From Desulfobacula sp. (GTDB taxonomy: Bacteria; Desulfobacterota; Desulfobacteria; Desulfobacterales; Desulfobacteraceae), in NCBI GenBank assembly GCA_023144585.1, contig JAGLFI010000051.1, forward strand, positions 1-7,702: DNA of 7,702 nt, read 5' to 3'. Positions 6,967 to 7,702 of this stretch are shown here, piece after piece. The translations under genes were made by a program, and so were the position numbers. Each line of letters opens with the position of its first letter. Within the stretch, counting starts at the first letter, position 1. The notes under the pieces were generated by a model. That model had not been told where the DNA came from and ran no database searches. It saw nothing but the letters and a program-made list of their open reading frames with translations.

Positions 6967-7702
6967 ATGCTAAAGAGTTTTACGGATCATTGCAAAACAT
7001 ATTCTGTACCAGCATTAAAAAATACTATCAGGATTTTTGAGCAGCTTTTATATCCGTTGAAGTGTTTAAAATGCGGTGTCTATATTGATCCTGATACGGT
7101 TAAACCCCATACAATGGAAGCCTGTTTTTGTGACCATTGCATGGGGCCTGGATTTCATCCCATTGACACACCTTTCTGCATAAAGTGCGGGATTCAGTTC
7201 CATCAGATTACAGTATCAGGCTTTGATGAGAATCATGTGTGTGAAGCCTGTCTGAAAGCACCGTTAAAGCTTGACCGGGTCAGAGCAGCTATAGAGTATA
7301 AAGGCATAATAAAAGATGCGATTCCCCTTTTTAAATATCATTCAAAGCTGTCACTTGCAAAGGTATTTGAACACTTATTATTTCAGACATTTTTGTGCCA
7401 CTATTCAAGATCCCAGATCGATTTGATCCTGCCGGTGCCTTTGCACAAGAAAAAACTGAGGGAACGGGGATTTAATCAGGCATATCTGATGATTCGAAGT
7501 TTTATTAAAACTTATCAAAAGAGCTATTAACAGCCGCCTCAATGGGACATTGATATCACTTCACTTGCCAGGGTTAAAAAGACAGAGCCGCAAACAGGAT
7601 TTGATATTGAACAGAGGAAAAATAATTTAAAAAAAGCATTTCAGGTTGTTAACAAAAAAGCAATTCAGAACAAAAACATTCTTTTAATTGATGATGTTTT
7701 TA
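6967..7702 (+). pseudogene. comF: ComF family phosphoribosyltransferase-like protein, interrupted by an in-frame TAA and cut by the right window edge
   Basis: ComF proteins join an N-terminal zinc-binding region to a phosphoribosyltransferase-like domain and are tied to DNA uptake and, in some species, chromosome maintenance. Seen before the stop: LLYPLKCLKCG with cysteine pairs at 33/36, 55/58, 71/74 and 92/95, the AAIEYKGIIKDAIPLFKYHSK segment, and the conserved LPVPLHKKKLRERGFNQA (145-162). A TAA at 7528-7530 ends the frame after 187 residues. The same frame then continues without further stops to the window end and still reads as ComF: PQTGFDIEQRKNNLKKAF (PQTG codons from 7588) and the PRPP-loop start LLIDDVF (7681-7701). 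So one nonsense codon breaks the gene and the truncated product lacks the PRPP-binding loop. The ATG at 6967 has only a weak AGG upstream and may be coupled to rlmB. A sequencing error is the main alternative. Confidence 0.85.

Noticed and set aside
7528..7530. Recoding or programmed read-through of the comF stop
   Set aside because: The codon is TAA, not TGA or TAG, and no obvious downstream hairpin was seen; a nonsense mutation or sequence error is simpler.
1..7702. CRISPR arrays, tRNA/rRNA genes, insertion sequences, toxin-antitoxin or defence islands
   Set aside because: No spaced repeats, terminal inverted repeats, transposase motifs or RNA-gene signatures were seen; the window is nearly filled with conserved housekeeping genes.

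Overview
This looks like a chromosomal housekeeping segment from a Gram-negative bacterium, most likely a sulfate reducer of the Desulfobacterales (Desulfobacula/Desulfobacter-like). The lipid A/Kdo genes waaA and msbA show an LPS-bearing outer membrane. The run DUF4416 - yicC - remA-like (DUF370) - gmk, and the style of the GAF protein, are typical of deltaproteobacterial genomes. The taxon is an inference from gene content and protein style; no database search was possible.

Layout. On the minus strand at the left lie a small GAF-domain gene (running off the left edge) and waaA (Kdo transferase). A 64-bp divergent intergenic region separates waaA from a long plus-strand run: msbA (lipid A flippase), a Trm112/YcaR-like zinc-ribbon protein, a DUF4416 protein, yicC (endoribonuclease family), a RemA-like DUF370 regulator, gmk (guanylate kinase), rlmB (23S rRNA 2'-O-methyltransferase) and comF (running off the right edge). 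Spacing in this run is very tight: -4, 3, 4, 11 and 26 nt, with two ATGA stop/start overlaps. It is probably one operon, or two overlapping ones.

How the genes relate. waaA and msbA act in successive parts of lipid A-Kdo maturation and export, and share a control region. The Trm112-like gene often sits near lipid A genes. The downstream block combines RNA processing and modification (yicC, rlmB), nucleotide supply (gmk) and a DNA-binding regulator (RemA-like).

The most notable point is that the genes at both ends of the window are disrupted. The GAF gene has a perfect 11-bp tandem duplication that shifts the frame exactly where the conserved C-terminal helix should follow. comF has a single in-frame TAA, with clear ComF sequence continuing in the same frame on both sides. 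These could be true pseudogenes, a reversible slippage site (GAF only), or sequence/assembly errors. I see no mobile element, CRISPR array, tRNA or rRNA, and nothing that supports a novel defence or biosynthetic system. There is no gene-free stretch longer than about 130 bases.
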